In this document: piece after piece, positions 63,533-64,000 of the stretch | How the letters are laid out: the number at the start of each line of letters is the position of its first letter | How positions within the stretch are numbered: the first letter of the stretch is position 1 | NCBI RefSeq assembly: GCF_030124175.1 | Contig: NZ_JASKMT010000002.1 | Coordinates: 62,001-126,000, forward strand | Source: Streptomyces sp. 549 | GTDB lineage: Bacteria; Actinomycetota; Actinomycetes; Streptomycetales; Streptomycetaceae | Reading direction: 5' to 3' | DNA: 64,000 nt | Translations under genes and position numbers: made by a program | Notes under the pieces: generated by a model | What the model was told of the DNA's origin: nothing | Seen by the model: the letters and a program-made list of their open reading frames with translations, nothing else | Database searches by the model: none

Positions 63533-63624
63533 GGCGACTCCCGGCCCCAATCGGCCCGCCTCGCTCCGCGCCCACGGTTCGCACCGCAGCGCGCCGGCCC
63601 CTGCTCGCTGCCGCCGCCCGCAAG

Positions 63625-63664
63625 AAGTCCGATTAGCGGGTTCCAAGTCCGATTAGCGTGTTCC
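63625..63664 (+). repeat. Two tandem 20-bp repeats upstream of the TetR gene
   Basis: AAGTCCGATTAGCGKGTTCC occurs twice back to back, differing at one base. A third related GGATTAG lies near 63706, beside the ribosome site. They are probable binding sites for the regulator encoded next. Confidence 0.75.
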
Positions 63665-63719
63665 GCCCCTTGACCGCCGTGTTTGACCGGAGGAGGATCT
63701 AACTGGATTAGGAGAACCG

Positions 63720-64000
63720 ATGCGCGATAGGCAAGCCGAACGGCGTTCGGAAAGCAAGATCGAGATCCTGCAGGCGGCGTGGGAGGTCGCCGGGGCCGAG
63801 GGGCTCGGCGGCATGACGCTCAGGGATGTGGCGCGCAAGGTGGGGATGCAGCCGCCGTCCCTGTACTCGTACTACGACTCCAAGTCCGCCCTGTACGACG
63901 CGATGTTCGAGCAGGGGTGCCGGGAGTTCATGGCTGCTCGCGGGCAGGTGCCCCTGACCGGGGAGCCGCTGGCCGACCTCAAGGCCGTCATCCGGTTCTT
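63720..64000 (+). CDS. TetR-family regulator, cut by the window end
   Basis: The first 93 residues are visible from the ATG at 63720, after AGGAG. The helix-turn-helix reads KIEILQAAWEVAGAEGLGGM, TLRDVARKVGMQPPSLYSYY, DSKSALYDAMFEQG. The ligand domain continues past position 64000. The tandem repeats just upstream suggest autoregulation. Confidence 0.88.
   Translation, partial: MRDRQAERRSESKIEILQAAWEVAGAEGLGGMTLRDVARKVGMQPPSLYSYYDSKSALYDAMFEQGCREFMAARGQVPLTGEPLADLKAVIRF

Noticed and set aside
1..64000. tRNA, rRNA or riboswitch genes
   Set aside because: No cloverleaf, rRNA segment or known riboswitch core was recognised by eye. A covariance-model search would be needed to exclude them.

Overview
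The window is chromosomal DNA from a high-GC actinomycete, almost certainly Streptomyces or a close relative. This rests on very strong third-position GC, many GTG/TTG starts, ATGA/GTGA stop-start overlaps, apparently leaderless genes, and family content typical of the genus (DUF397/XRE-DUF5753/RsbW-like triplet, Zur-type ribosomal paralogues, NuoD2, ftsH-fol and panC-nadB-nadC-coaX clusters). No tRNA, rRNA, CRISPR array or replication origin was seen.

1-8.1 kb is the accessory part. A truncated gene leads into a cassette bounded by a perfect 259-bp direct repeat (470-728 and 7397-7655). The repeat is the 5' part of a GNAT acetyltransferase gene, which is complete only at the right end. The cassette holds a protein made of two related halves, a decayed IS5-type transposase, and a 1309-residue secreted protein (DNRLRE, fibronectin-III, papain-like amidase). 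That last gene overlaps a small membrane-anchored protein gene. This cassette is the best candidate here for an undescribed system.

8.2-10.8 kb is a zinc-starvation cluster: zinc-free S14, L28, L33, L31 and S18 plus a CobW-like protein whose P-loop is degenerate, arranged around a Zur-like box. 11-13.1 kb is a DUF397 / ATPase / XRE triplet whose promoters share a palindrome. 13.1-24 kb holds an aldehyde dehydrogenase, a DinB-type protein, a GH12 endoglucanase, a PadR regulator, a LysE exporter, a drug-type ABC exporter with paired operators, a DUF368/PopT protein, a ThrE-type exporter and an internally duplicated membrane protein.

24.2-36.2 kb is core metabolism: ppa, dacB, a DUF2342 metalloprotease, tilS, hpt, ftsH, folE, folP, an inserted F420-type reductase on the other strand, folB, folK and DUF3180. 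36.2-46.6 kb carries TetR/GNAT-NTF2, a glycine-betaine-type ABC transporter with CBS domains, a coiled-coil membrane protein, the lone nuoD paralogue and two bacterial-PH membrane proteins. 46.6-59.1 kb carries a MidA-like methyltransferase, a NarL-type two-component pair, a mycothiol-dependent-type enzyme, a DUF5937 regulator, a threonine-aldolase-like enzyme, and then a tightly coupled DUF2520-panC-nadB-nadC-coaX run for CoA and NAD synthesis.

59.2-64 kb is again accessory: a HAD enzyme, a secreted Cys-rich 37-residue repeat protein, a RibD-C reductase, a GntR regulator followed by three small genes in series, and a TetR gene cut by the window end.
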